This document shows positions 33,457-42,507 of a stretch of 64,000 nucleotides of DNA, piece after piece; position 1 is the stretch's first letter, and each line of letters opens with the position of its first letter. Origin of the DNA: Rhodococcus rhodnii NBRC 100604. GTDB lineage: Bacteria; Actinomycetota; Actinomycetes; Mycobacteriales; Mycobacteriaceae. The notes beneath the pieces are model-generated. The model searched no databases and was not told where the DNA came from. It saw nothing but the letters and a program-made list of their open reading frames with translations. The stretch is from the NCBI RefSeq assembly GCF_001894925.1, contig NZ_BCXD01000003.1:124001-188000 (forward strand), written 5' to 3'. The position numbers and the translations under genes were made by a program.

Positions 33457-34356
33457 GTGTCGGGTGGTGGGGAGGTCCGGGCACGGATCAAGTCGGTCTC
33501 GTCGACGAAGAAGATCACGCGCGCGCAGGAACTGATCGCGTCGGCGCGCGTCGTCCGGGCCCGGACGACGCTCGAGCGGACCGCGCCCTACGACGACGAG
33601 TTCGTGCGGCTGCTCGGACTTCTCGATCGCGCGTCGATCCCGTTCGATCATCCGCTGCTCGCACCACGCGAGACCATCCGGCGCGCCGCGGTTCTCGTCG
33701 TGGCGAGCGACCGGGGCTTCAACGGCGGCTACACCGGCAACGTCGTGCGCTGCGCGGATCGGCTCGACGACGAGTTGGGGCGCGCGGGCACCGAGACCGT
33801 GTACTACGTCATCGGCGGCAAGGCGGTCGAGTACTTCCGCTTCCACGAGCGGGACGTCGCGCACACGTGGACAGGTGAGACGCAGAACCCGAGCCCGGAG
33901 ACCGCGGCGTCGATCGGGAGTTTCCTCGCGGAGTCGGTCGTCGCGGGCTCGGACGGCACGCTCACCGGCTTCGGCGGCGACGTCGTGCCCGGGCTCGACG
34001 CGGCGTACGTCGTGCACAGCAAGTTCGTGTCGATGATCGACCAGCGCCCGGTGTCGCTGCGTCTGGCGCCGGTCGAACTCCCACCCGAGATCGTGACGAC
34101 CGCGGCCGATCGCGCGCTCGAGCCGGAGATCGACGACGTGGCGCCCGCCCTGCTCGCGCGCGCGGTCACCTCGCACGTGTTCGCGGCGATGCTCGACGCG
34201 TCGGTGTCGGATTCCGCGGCGCGCCGTGCCGCCATGAACCTGGCGACGAACAACGCGTCGGAACTCCTGGACGACCTGCATCTGCGCGCCAACAAGGAGC
34301 GGCAGGCGCAGGTCACCCAGGAGTTGTCGGAGATCGTCGGCGACATCCTGTCGTGA
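33457..34356 (+). CDS. Orphan ATP synthase gamma-subunit-like protein
   Basis: The 299-residue product resembles F1 gamma along its whole length. The N-terminal helix is EVRARIKSVSSTKKITRAQE with LIASARVVRAR. The central domain has AAVLVVASDRGFNGGYTGNV. The C-terminal helix has NLATNNASELLDDLHLRANK and RQAQVTQELSEIVGDIL. Gamma is the rotor shaft and is normally encoded inside the atp operon. Here it stands alone between a regulator and a copper ATPase, with no other ATP synthase gene in the window. It is either a divergent paralogue or a translocated gene. The start is GTG 33457. Confidence 0.88.
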   Translation: MSGGGEVRARIKSVSSTKKITRAQELIASARVVRARTTLERTAPYDDEFVRLLGLLDRASIPFDHPLLAPRETIRRAAVLVVASDRGFNGGYTGNVVRCADRLDDELGRAGTETVYYVIGGKAVEYFRFHERDVAHTWTGETQNPSPETAASIGSFLAESVVAGSDGTLTGFGGDVVPGLDAAYVVHSKFVSMIDQRPVSLRLAPVELPPEIVTTAADRALEPEIDDVAPALLARAVTSHVFAAMLDASVSDSAARRAAMNLATNNASELLDDLHLRANKERQAQVTQELSEIVGDILS

Positions 34357-34365
34357 CGACCGCGG

Positions 34366-36477
34366 TCAGTGTTCTCGGCCGGTGTGTGCCCGGTCGAGGA
34401 CGACGCGCGCGCTGTGCTCCGGGGTGAGGTCGAGGCGGCGCAACAGCTGGGCGTTGAGCGCTACGACCACCGTCGACGCGGACATGAGGATGGCGCCGAC
34501 GCTCATCGGGAGGACGAACCCGATGGGTGCGAGGATGCCGGCCGCGAGCGGGACAGCCGCGAGGTTGTAACCCGCCGCCCACCACAGGTTCTGCTTCATC
34601 TTGCGGTACGCGGCGCGCGAGAGTTCGAGCACCGAGAGCACCGAACGCGGATCCGAACTCGCGAGCACGACTCCCGCGGAGCCGATCGCGACGTCCGTGC
34701 CGGCACCGATCGCGATGCCGACGTCGGCGCGGGCGAGGGCGGGTGCGTCGTTGACGCCGTCGCCGACCATCGCGACCTTGCGGCCCTCCGCCTGCAACTG
34801 CGCGATCGTGTCCGCCTTGTCCTCGGGCCGCACCCCTGCGAAGACCCGGTCGATGCCGAGATCGTCGGCGACGGTCTCCGCGACGGCCTGGGCGTCGCCG
34901 GTGACCATGACGACGGAGATGCCGAGCGCGTGCAGCGCGTCGACGGCCTCGCGGGACTCGGGCCGGATCTCGTCGGCGAGCCGCAGCGCACCGACGACGG
35001 CGCCATCGACCACGACGTGGAGGATGATCGCGCCTTCGCGGCGCCACTCGTCTGCGACGGGAAGCTCGTCCGTGTTCGTCTCGTCGAGCAGGCGCGGGCC
35101 ACCGACCCGCACCTCGCGCTCCCCCACGGTGGCCGTGACACCGACCGCGGGTGACGACGAGAATCCGGACGCGCTCGGCACCGTCAGCGACTTCTCCCGC
35201 GCTGCACCGACGATCGCGGTCGCGAGCGGGTGCTCGCTGTCCGCCTCGGCCGCCGCGGCCAGTGCGAGAACGTCGTCGGCGTCGTGGCCGGGCGCGGGCT
35301 CGACACCGGTGACGGTGGGCTCGCCCTTCGTGAGGGTGCCGGTCTTGTCGAAGAGCACCGAGTCGACGGTGCGCATGGCCTCGAGGGCGAGCCGATCCTT
35401 GACCAGGACGCCGCCGCGCGCCGCGCGTTCCGTCGCGATGGAGACGACGAGCGGGATCGCGAGGCCGAGCGCGTGGGGGCATGCGATGACGAGCACGGTG
35501 ATGGCGCGGACGACGGCGTCGTCGGGCATGCCGAGGACCGTCCACGCGAGTGCGGTGACGACGGCCGCACCGAGCGCGAACCAGAAGAGCCAGCCCGCAG
35601 CGCGATCGGCGAGCCGCTGGGCGCGCGACGTCGAGTTCTGTGCCTCGGAGACGAGGCGTCCGATGCCGGCGAGCGCGGTGTCGTCGCCGACGGCGGTGAC
35701 CCGTACGCGCAGACCCGAGTCGGTCGCGACGGTGCCGGCGACGACGTGATCACCCACGGCGCGAGCGACCGGCTTCGACTCGCCGGTGACCATCGACTCG
35801 TCCATGTCGGCCGAGCCGTCGACGATCACGCCGTCAGCAGGGACCGACGCCCCCGGCCGCACGACGACGACGTCGCCCACCACGAGGGTGTCGGGTGAGA
35901 CCGTGACGATGTCGTCCCCGTCGAGCTTCTCGGCCTCGGCCGGCAGCAATGCCGAGAGCGAGTCGAGCGCCGACGTCGTCTGCGCGAGCGAGCGCATCTC
36001 GATCCAGTGACCGAGGAGCATGATGACGACGAGCAGCGCGAGCTCCCACCAGAAGTCGAGTTGCGCGTCGAGGATGCCGAGCGTCGAGCCCCACGACGCG
36101 ACGAAGGCGACCGTGATCGCCAGGCCGATGAGCAGCATCATTCCCGGCGCGCGGCCGCGGATCTCGCTGATCGCGCCGGTCAGGAACGGCCGCCCGCCCC
36201 AGAGGTAGACGACGGTGCCGAGGATCGGCGAGACCCACCCGACCCAGGCGGCGTCGGGCAGGTGGTAGCCGACGAGGTGGGCGAACATGTCGTTGAACAC
36301 GACCACCGGCACCGCCAGGACGAGCATGATCCAGAAGAGGCGGCGGAAACTCGCGACGTGGTCGTGATGATCGTGTCCGCCGCCGTGATCGTGCCCGCCG
36401 TGATCGTGGCCGGGCTCGGCAGGATTCTCGCCGCCGTGCGCGTGCACCGTGGGTTCTGTCTCGTGGTTCGCGTGCAT
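34366..36477 (-). CDS. copB: CopB-type copper/silver-translocating P-type ATPase
   Basis: The 703-residue P1B ATPase has a histidine-rich metal-binding N-terminus (GHDHGGHDHGGGHDHHDH), the actuator motif SMVTGESKPV, the transmembrane CPH motif in VLVIACPHALGLA, the phosphorylation site DKTGTLTKG, the HP locus SEHPLATA and the hinge MVGDGVNDAPAL. A CPH motif with a His-rich tail in place of a CxxC domain is typical of the CopB (P1B-3) class, which exports Cu or Ag. ATG 36477 is 9 bp from a copper-box palindrome. It is convergent with the gamma-subunit gene. Confidence 0.95.
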   Translation of the reverse strand: MHANHETEPTVHAHGGENPAEPGHDHGGHDHGGGHDHHDHVASFRRLFWIMLVLAVPVVVFNDMFAHLVGYHLPDAAWVGWVSPILGTVVYLWGGRPFLTGAISEIRGRAPGMMLLIGLAITVAFVASWGSTLGILDAQLDFWWELALLVVIMLLGHWIEMRSLAQTTSALDSLSALLPAEAEKLDGDDIVTVSPDTLVVGDVVVVRPGASVPADGVIVDGSADMDESMVTGESKPVARAVGDHVVAGTVATDSGLRVRVTAVGDDTALAGIGRLVSEAQNSTSRAQRLADRAAGWLFWFALGAAVVTALAWTVLGMPDDAVVRAITVLVIACPHALGLAIPLVVSIATERAARGGVLVKDRLALEAMRTVDSVLFDKTGTLTKGEPTVTGVEPAPGHDADDVLALAAAAEADSEHPLATAIVGAAREKSLTVPSASGFSSSPAVGVTATVGEREVRVGGPRLLDETNTDELPVADEWRREGAIILHVVVDGAVVGALRLADEIRPESREAVDALHALGISVVMVTGDAQAVAETVADDLGIDRVFAGVRPEDKADTIAQLQAEGRKVAMVGDGVNDAPALARADVGIAIGAGTDVAIGSAGVVLASSDPRSVLSVLELSRAAYRKMKQNLWWAAGYNLAAVPLAAGILAPIGFVLPMSVGAILMSASTVVVALNAQLLRRLDLTPEHSARVVLDRAHTGREH

Positions 36478-36485
36478 GGTTCCAA

Positions 36486-36508
36486 CATATACCCCTATAG
36501 GGTATATG
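36486..36508. promoter_or_regulatory. Copper-responsive (CsoR/RicR-type) operator
   Basis: The 23-bp palindrome has perfect 9-bp arms CATATACCC/GGGTATATG around CTATA. The TACCC-N-GGGTA core is the form recognised by CsoR/RicR copper repressors in actinobacteria. It lies 9 bp upstream of the copB start and 30 bp from the divergent membrane gene. No csoR gene is seen in the window. Confidence 0.88.
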
Positions 36509-36537
36509 TCACGGAATCGCGCAGGCAGGATGAGCGG

Positions 36538-37203
36538 ATGTCCGCCCCACGTCGCACCCCGTCCGCAGCTGCGGTGCCGTACTCCCTCGTCGCGGGAATC
36601 GCGGGACTGTGCCTGGTGGTGCAGGTGTGGCTCGTCGCGACGGGCGGCGGCGACGGCACCGCCGCACGCCGGCTGCTCGAACTCGCGAGCTACTTCACGA
36701 TCCAGAGCACCGTGCTCGTCACCGTCACCTCGGTGCTCCTCGCACGCTCGATGTCACGGCCGAGCCCGGGGTTCCGCGCCGTCCACCTCGACGCGCTCGT
36801 CGGCATCACGGTCACGGGCCTCGTCTACACCGTCGTCCTCGCCGACGACAATTCACCGACCGGAGTGGCCGCCGTCGTCGACAAGGGACTCCACTACGTC
36901 GTCCCGGCCCTGACCATCCTCACGTGGCTCGCGTTCGGCCCGACGCTCGTCCTCGACGCCGCGGTGATCGCCCGCGCCCTGATCTGGCCGCTCGCGTGGC
37001 TCGCCTACACGTTCGCGCACGGCGCGATCACGGGCTGGTACCCGTACCCGTTCCTCGACGTCGCGCATCTCGGCGCGGGCACCGCAGCCGTGAACGTGGG
37101 CTGGGTGCTGGTCACGGGCGTCGTCGTGGCGGCGGTGCTGTGGGCGCTCGGGCGCGCCACCGAGAGCGTGCGCACCCGCGTCCGGAGGGCCGCCGCCGGC
37201 TAG
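36538..37203 (+). CDS. Pr6Pr-family six-helix membrane protein
   Basis: The 221-residue product has about six hydrophobic helices (for example LVAGIAGLCLVVQVWLVATG, YFTIQSTVLVTVTSVLLARS and VNVGWVLVTGVVVAAVLWAL). Conserved polar residues occur in the YFTIQST, HLDALVG and FAHGAITGWYPYPFLDV motifs, which fit the Pr6Pr / FAR-17a-like group. No function is established. It is divergent from copB and starts 30 bp from the copper-box palindrome, so it could share copper control. ATG 36538 gives the expected N-terminus. Confidence 0.8.
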   Translation: MSAPRRTPSAAAVPYSLVAGIAGLCLVVQVWLVATGGGDGTAARRLLELASYFTIQSTVLVTVTSVLLARSMSRPSPGFRAVHLDALVGITVTGLVYTVVLADDNSPTGVAAVVDKGLHYVVPALTILTWLAFGPTLVLDAAVIARALIWPLAWLAYTFAHGAITGWYPYPFLDVAHLGAGTAAVNVGWVLVTGVVVAAVLWALGRATESVRTRVRRAAAG

Positions 37204-37287
37204 CGCGTCGCGTCGAACGCCAGCCCACCCCGCTCGGGGCGCGTACCGTACGAACCGATCCCACTCGGCGGGCGGGCAGGAGGCACC

Positions 37288-37632
37288 GTGGCGAAGAAGA
37301 CGGCGAGCAAGAAGCCGACGAAGAAGGAACTCGGCGAGCGCATCGCGCGACTCGAGGCGGACGTCGAACGGCTCACCACAGAGGCGGTCACCGCCGTCCG
37401 CAAGGCGGAGAAGAAGGCGCGCAAGGCGATCGAGCAGAACACGTCGCTGCGGGCTCGGGTCGACGAACTCGAACAGGCCGCGCCGGGGAGTCCGATCCCG
37501 CAGAGCGCGCCCGCGGGCGAGGATCTCGAGTCCCTCACGGCCGCGGAACTGCGTTCCCGCGCGAAAGCGGCGGGCGTCCCGGGCTATTCGCGGATGCCGA
37601 AGGCAGCGCTCGTGGAGGCGCTCGGATCGTGA
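37288..37632 (+). CDS. Coiled-coil protein with C-terminal Rho_N motif
   Basis: The 114-residue protein has a Lys-rich start (KKTASKKPTKKE), a coiled coil (about 12-65: GERIARLEADVERLTTEAVT and onward), a short linker and a Rho N-terminal/SAP-like motif SLTAAELRSRAKAAGVPGYS. The last motif matches the stress protein at 13733, so the two share a module that may bind nucleic acid. The start is GTG 37288. Its end overlaps the convergent VOC gene by 49 bp. Function is unknown. Confidence 0.75.
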   Translation: MAKKTASKKPTKKELGERIARLEADVERLTTEAVTAVRKAEKKARKAIEQNTSLRARVDELEQAAPGSPIPQSAPAGEDLESLTAAELRSRAKAAGVPGYSRMPKAALVEALGS

Positions 37633-38354
37633 CGCTCACGCTGCTCGAGGAGCAGCGTCGGCAGCAGTAGCTCCGGGTCGCGCACCGTCGCGACCCGGGT
37701 ACCGGGCTTGCGGCCCGTGCGGATCTCGCTCACCTCGCATCCCGCCGCCAGCAGCCGCGTCCGCGTCGCCGCGAGGTCGCGCGAGCGCCATGCCAGCCCG
37801 CCGAGGCCGTCGTCACCGGTGAGCACCACCTCGACGACGGTCGCGGGCGCGCGAAAGAACAACTGACGCATCCCGAACGCCTCGCTGTCCAGCCGGAAGT
37901 CCAGGCCGAGAACTCCCGAGCACAACGCGACGGCGCCGTCGCGATCACGCGACGTGAGGACGACGTGGTCGAGCGCGACGATGTCCCCCGAGCCCTCGTT
38001 GTCCCCCGATTTCTCGTTGTCCTCTGCGCCGCCGTGCTCCGTGGCGCCGTATTCGGCGGTCACCCCGAGGTACGGGAAACGGTCGAGCACACTCCCCCAC
38101 TGGTCCGTCGTCACCGTCTCGCCCCGGCGGTGCAGCAGCCGTGTCGCGGCCTCGTGGTCCTCGACCGCGAACAGCACGCGGTGTCCTACCCCACCCTGTC
38201 CCGTACCGCCCTGCCGCACGTCGACCGTCGCCGTCGCGACGCCCAGAGGCGAACCGGGCTCGGCGGCGAACAGTCGCGCGTACGCGAGTGCCGTCCGGTC
38301 GGTCCCGTCGAGGTCGACGATGATGCGGCGCGCGGCCGCGGCGGGAGCGCTCAT
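37584..38354 (-). CDS. VOC-family (glyoxalase-like) protein
   Basis: The 256-residue protein consists of two paired glyoxalase-fold halves. The second begins IVALDHVVLTSRDRDGAVAL and includes FFRAPATVVEVVLTGDDGLG with GLAWRSRDLAATRTRLLAAG. The first half starts RRIIVDLDGTDRTALAYARL. Between them is an acidic direct repeat, EDNEKSGDNEGSGD. The pattern fits lactoylglutathione lyase-like/DUF1338-type proteins without a known substrate. The 3' end overlaps the Rho_N gene on the other strand. ATG 38354 is used. Confidence 0.78.
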   Translation of the reverse strand: MSAPAAAARRIIVDLDGTDRTALAYARLFAAEPGSPLGVATATVDVRQGGTGQGGVGHRVLFAVEDHEAATRLLHRRGETVTTDQWGSVLDRFPYLGVTAEYGATEHGGAEDNEKSGDNEGSGDIVALDHVVLTSRDRDGAVALCSGVLGLDFRLDSEAFGMRQLFFRAPATVVEVVLTGDDGLGGLAWRSRDLAATRTRLLAAGCEVSEIRTGRKPGTRVATVRDPELLLPTLLLEQRERHDPSASTSAAFGIRE

Positions 38355-38450
38355 GCCGCGATCGAATCACACACACGATTGCGGAGACCTGTGACTCGAA
38401 TTACTGTGACCGAAAGAAACACACACAGCGCGTCGCGTCGGAAGGCAGTC

Positions 38451-40035
38451 ATGGCACAGCGAGCTCCCCGTCACCACACCTCCCCCGAGTTCGCCGGTTC
38501 TCCCGAGTTCGATGCGGTGATCGTCGGCGCCGGCTTCGGCGGAATGGGAGCCGCCATCTCGCTGCGGCGCCTCGGCTTCGACTCGCTCCTCATCGCCGAA
38601 CGCGAGAACGACCTCGGTGGAACGTGGCACGTCAACCACTACCCCGGTCTCGCCGTCGACATCGCCTCGGTCACGTACTCGTACTCGTTCGCACCCAATC
38701 CGAACTGGACGCGCCTCTTCGCGCCGGGCAGCGAGCTGAAGTCCTATGCCGAGTACATCGCGGACCGCTACGACCTCTGGCGCCACATGCGCTTCGGCAC
38801 GGCGGTCGAGCGCGCGACCTGGGACGAGCGCGACCGACTGTGGCGGGTCGCCCTCGCCGGCGGGGAGACCACGACGTCCCGCTATCTCGTCACGGCGACG
38901 GGCTTCCTGTCGCAGCCGCACGTGCCTCCGTTCGAGGGGATCGACACGTTCGAGGGCACCATCCTGCACACCTCCGCCTGGGACGACGACTACTCGGCGG
39001 CCGGACGGCGCGTCGCCGTCGTCGGCACGGGGTGCGACGTCGGTCCAGCTCGTGCCGCAGCTGGCCCGCGACGCCACCGAACTCACCGTCTTCCAGCGGA
39101 CCCCGATCTGGGTCGTCCCGAAACCCGACCTGCCCATCCCCGCCGTCGTGCGGCGCCTGTTCCGCCGCGCACCGGTGACCCAGCGGATCGCGCGGGCGGT
39201 CAACACCTCGATCCTCGAACTTATCATGGTCGTGGGCGTCCTGAAGTTCCGGCAGGCCCATCGCGTCAACGCGCTCGCCGCGCTCGCCTCCCGAGCACAC
39301 CTGCGCATGCAGGTGCGGGACCGGCGCACCCGCGAGAAGCTCACGCCGGACTACGACTTCGGCTGCAAACGCCCCACTTTCTCCAACGACTACTGGCGCT
39401 CGTTCGATCGCACGAACGTGCATCTCGAGACGGACGGTCTCGCACGGATCGAACCGGGCGGGATCGTCACCCGCACGGGACGCACGATCGCCGCCGACAC
39501 CCTCGTCCTCGCAACCGGATACGACCTGTGGGACACGAACTTCCCGGCGTTCGAGATCGTCGGCCGCGACGACCGCGAACTCGGTGCGTGGTGGCGCGAG
39601 AACCGCTTCCAGGCGTACGAGGGGATCACGGTGCCCCGGTTCCCGAATCTGCTGTCGCTCAACAGCCCCTACGCGTACAGCGGCCTCTCCTACTTCACGA
39701 CCATCGAGGCGCAGATGAAGCACCTCGAGCGGCTGTTCACCGAGATGCGCCGACGCGGCGCCGACGTCTTCGAGGTCGAGGAGAGCGCGAACACCGCTTT
39801 CCTCGACGATGCGACCGCACGGCTCGAGGATTCGGTGTTCTACGCCGGCGACTGTGCGACGTCGCGCAGCTACTACTTCAATCAGCACGGCGAGGCGACG
39901 CTGCTCCGCCCCAACTCGACCCTCCGCACGCACCGTGCGGCGACCTCGTTCCCGCTCGACGACTACCGCTACGAATCACGGCCTCGGCGAAGCGATCCCG
40001 CGCGATCGGACTCGATCGACGCCGTGCCTCGATAG
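38451..40035 (+). pseudogene. Frameshifted flavin-containing (Baeyer-Villiger-type) monooxygenase
   Basis: The first frame encodes residues 1-195 with the FAD motif VIVGAGFGGMGAAISLRRLG, FLSQPHVPPFEGIDTF and the BVMO fingerprint FEGTILHTSAWD, up to RRVAVVGTG. The second frame resumes with SVQLVPQLARDATELTVFQR and TPIWVVPKPDLPIPAV and runs to a normal C-terminus at 40035. The break is one extra T at 39033. Removing it restores VGTGATSVQ, the second Rossmann motif. An intact protein would be about 527 residues, normal for the family. It is either freshly inactivated or a sequencing error. Confidence 0.88.
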
Positions 40036-40094
40036 GCTGAGCGCGCAGCCCAGGAGCAGATCCCAGACGCGATCGCTCCGTGAGAGGAGCGACG

Positions 40095-40529
40095 ATGAAC
40101 TGGAAACGGGTCACCGGAGGCGTCGGATGCGCACTCCTGCTCTCCGTCTCGGTGCTGGGATGCGCGGAGGACGACGACACCGAGGCCACGCCCACGACCC
40201 TGCCGCCGGCCACCGCCACCGAACCGGGATCGGACCAGTCCGGCGTCGTGATGCCCGACTACGAGGGAACGTCGCTCCGGGACGCGCGGATCGGCCTCGA
40301 ACAGCTGGGACTGAACCTTGACCGCGTGTCCACCATCAGATCCTGGGACGAAGTCGACGAGGAACGGCTCGACGCCGACCAGATGTCCGAGGAGGAAGCA
40401 GCGCAGGCGTTCGACTCGATGGTGACGGACGGCGGAGACGACAACGGAATCGTCGCGTTCACCCTGCCCGAGCCGCAGGAGACCGTACCGCCGGGTTCGG
40501 ACGTGTGGGTGATCCTCGAACCTCGCTGA
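40095..40529 (+). CDS. Small lipoprotein with a PASTA-like domain
   Basis: The 144-residue precursor has a signal peptide (GGVGCALLLSVSVLG) with lipobox VLGCAED, a Thr/Pro-rich linker, and a domain that starts VVMPDYEGTSLRDARIGLEQ, LGLNLDR and ends PEPQETVPPGSDVWVILEP. This resembles a PASTA repeat, which binds muropeptide or beta-lactam. It is therefore probably a cell-envelope lipoprotein. ATG 40095 follows GAGAGGAG. It begins 59 bp after the broken monooxygenase. Confidence 0.78.
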   Translation: MNWKRVTGGVGCALLLSVSVLGCAEDDDTEATPTTLPPATATEPGSDQSGVVMPDYEGTSLRDARIGLEQLGLNLDRVSTIRSWDEVDEERLDADQMSEEEAAQAFDSMVTDGGDDNGIVAFTLPEPQETVPPGSDVWVILEPR

Positions 40530-40653
40530 GCCTCCTGACCGGCGAATCACCTCGACACACCTGAGGTCCCGTGCGCGCCGTGTCGGCGGCCACGTCTCGG
40601 TAGAGTCGGCCGCACGACAGGGCGTCGCACGGCACTCGACGAACGAGGGTGAG

Positions 40654-41202
40654 ATGAGCAATCAGTACGGGGACGATCCGACTCGCGCGTACGGGCGCGG
40701 TTACGACCCCCGATACGCCGACGGCGCCGGGTACCCCGGCCAGGGGCAACAGCCGTATCGCGGCGAACCGTATCCGCCGCAGGGGCCGCGGCGACCGCGC
40801 ATCGAGACCGGGCCCTTCGCCGCGGGCATCGCCGCGACGGTGCTCGTCGCTGCGATCGCGGGCTGGGTCCTCACCGCGGTCCTGCAGGCTCTGTTCAACC
40901 GGTTCGAATGGGGCTCGGTGTGGGCGTACGGCCTCGTCGACCCGTGGACCGCGGCGATCACCGGCGGATTCGCGGCGCTGTGCTCGGGCCTGCTGATGTG
41001 GCTGCTCGCGCAGGGTGTCCCCTCGCCCGGCACGTTCTACACGTGGTCGGCGACGCTCGTCGTCATCGCGGTCGTCGTGCTTCCGTTCATCGCCGCGCAG
41101 ACGTGGCCGGCCGCGATCGGCGCGGGCGTCGTGCACGGCTTCATCGGCGCCGTCGTCATCAGCCTCACGAAGGTGGTCGCCGCGCGCACCGTCCACGAGT
41201 GA
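40654..41202 (+). CDS. Four-helix membrane protein (DUF6069-like)
   Basis: The 182-residue protein has a Gly/Tyr/Pro-rich disordered N-terminus (RGYDPRYADGAGYPGQGQQP) of about 50 residues and then four hydrophobic helices, including AAGIAATVLVAAIAGWVLTA and AAIGAGVVHGFIGAVVISLT. It resembles actinobacterial DUF6069 membrane proteins. No function is known. ATG 40654 follows GAGGGTGAG. A hairpin terminator follows the gene. Confidence 0.75.
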   Translation: MSNQYGDDPTRAYGRGYDPRYADGAGYPGQGQQPYRGEPYPPQGPRRPRIETGPFAAGIAATVLVAAIAGWVLTAVLQALFNRFEWGSVWAYGLVDPWTAAITGGFAALCSGLLMWLLAQGVPSPGTFYTWSATLVVIAVVVLPFIAAQTWPAAIGAGVVHGFIGAVVISLTKVVAARTVHE

Positions 41203-41215
41203 CACCGCCCTGCTC

Positions 41216-41251
41216 CGAAGGCCCTGCATCGCCACCGATGCGGGGCCTTCG
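41216..41251 (+). terminator. Intrinsic terminator after the DUF6069-like gene
   Basis: A 16-bp stem (CGAAGGCCCTGCATCG with its complement, one G-U pair) encloses a CCAC loop. It begins 14 bp after the stop at 41202 and ends with CGTCGTCG. It separates this gene from the downstream monooxygenase/IclR unit. Confidence 0.85.
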
Positions 41252-41296
41252 TCGTCGCCACGGGTGGCGGACGTGGCTAACGCACGCTACATTTCT

Positions 41297-41329
41297 GTTC
41301 ACTGAAGTTCATAGCGTTCATAAATGAAC
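41297..41329. promoter_or_regulatory. GTTCAT operator array before the monooxygenase gene
   Basis: A perfect inverted repeat GTTCAT-AA-ATGAAC (41316-41329) is preceded by two direct half sites, GTTCACT at 41297 and GTTCATA at 41307, spaced by about 10 bp. It lies 38 bp before the monooxygenase start. The IclR-type regulator downstream in the same unit is the likely binder (inference). Confidence 0.75.
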
Positions 41330-41367
41330 ATACAGTCATCAGCTCGACGACACTCAGCGAGGAAGCC

Positions 41368-42507
41368 ATGACACACATCGCCATCGCAGGCGCCGGGATC
41401 GGTGGCCTCACGGCCGCCGTCGCGCTCGGCCGCGCAGGTCACGACGTCACCGTCTACGAGCAGGCCCCCGAGTTCGCCCGGGTCGGCGCCGACATCAACC
41501 TCACCCCCAACGCGGTCTGCGGGCTCGACGGCATCGGCGCCGCGCTCCGCGAGTCCGCCGCGCAGCCCACTCACCGCATCAGCCGTACGTGGGACACCGG
41601 CGAGGAGACGTCACGGATCGCGCTGTCGGAGACCGCGCTCGACCGCTACGGCGCACCCCAGCTCACGATGCACCGGGCCGATCTCATGACGGCGCTCGAG
41701 AGCGCGGCCGTCGCCGAGCCCACCGTCGCGATCGAGTTCGGCGCCAAGGTGACGACGGTCGACCCCACGACCGCGACGATCGAGTTCGCCGACCACGCGG
41801 CTGCGAGCGCCGACGTCGTGATCGGCGCCGACGGCATCCACTCCGCGATCCGCACCGCATGCTTCGGTCCCGACGACCCCGACTTCACGGGCGTCGTCGC
41901 CTACCGGGCCGTCGTCCCCGCGGAACGGCTCGCCGGAGTCCCGAACCTCGGCGCCTTCACCAAGTGGTGGGGGCCGGACCCCGACACGCAGATCGTGACG
42001 TTCCCGCTCAACCGCGGCCGCGACATCTTCGTCTTCGCCACCACTCCCCGATCGACGTGGACCGCCGAATCGTGGACGATGCCCGGCGACCCCGACGAAC
42101 TGCGGGCGCTCTACCGCGAGTTCCACCCCGAAGCCCGCGCCCTGCTCGACGGATGCGACACCGTCCTAGCCTCGGCGCTCTACGTCCGCGATCCGCTGCC
42201 GGCGTGGAGCATGGGAGCCGTCACGCTGCTCGGCGACGCGTGCCATCCGATGATGCCGTTCATGGCGCAGGGTGCCGGCCAGGCCGTCGAGGACGCCGTC
42301 GTCCTCGCGCGCTGCATCGACACCGTTCCCGGCATCCCCGCCGCACTCGCGACGTACGAGGCGGCCCGGCGCGAGCGGACCGCGCGTATCCAGGTGGGCT
42401 CACGAAACAACAACTGGCTCAAGGACTCCGGCAGTGGCGACTGGGTGTACGAGTACAACCCCTGGACCGTCCCGCTCGGCGACGCCGCTGTAGCCTCCCC
42501 CGCGTGA
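41368..42507 (+). CDS. FAD-dependent aromatic hydroxylase (NicC/salicylate-hydroxylase-like)
   Basis: The 379-residue class A flavoprotein monooxygenase has the FAD motif IAIAGAGIGGLTAAVALGRA, the DG fingerprint ADVVIGADGIHSAIR and the second FAD motif VTLLGDACHPMMPFMAQGAG with QAVEDAVVLARC. GADINLTPNAV, FTKWWG and the C-terminal DWVYEYNPWTVPL recall 6-hydroxynicotinate 3-monooxygenase, though salicylate-type substrates are equally possible. It uses NAD(P)H to hydroxylate an aromatic acid. Its stop overlaps the regulator's start (GTGA). A GTTCAT operator lies upstream. Confidence 0.88.
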   Translation: MTHIAIAGAGIGGLTAAVALGRAGHDVTVYEQAPEFARVGADINLTPNAVCGLDGIGAALRESAAQPTHRISRTWDTGEETSRIALSETALDRYGAPQLTMHRADLMTALESAAVAEPTVAIEFGAKVTTVDPTTATIEFADHAAASADVVIGADGIHSAIRTACFGPDDPDFTGVVAYRAVVPAERLAGVPNLGAFTKWWGPDPDTQIVTFPLNRGRDIFVFATTPRSTWTAESWTMPGDPDELRALYREFHPEARALLDGCDTVLASALYVRDPLPAWSMGAVTLLGDACHPMMPFMAQGAGQAVEDAVVLARCIDTVPGIPAALATYEAARRERTARIQVGSRNNNWLKDSGSGDWVYEYNPWTVPLGDAAVASPA

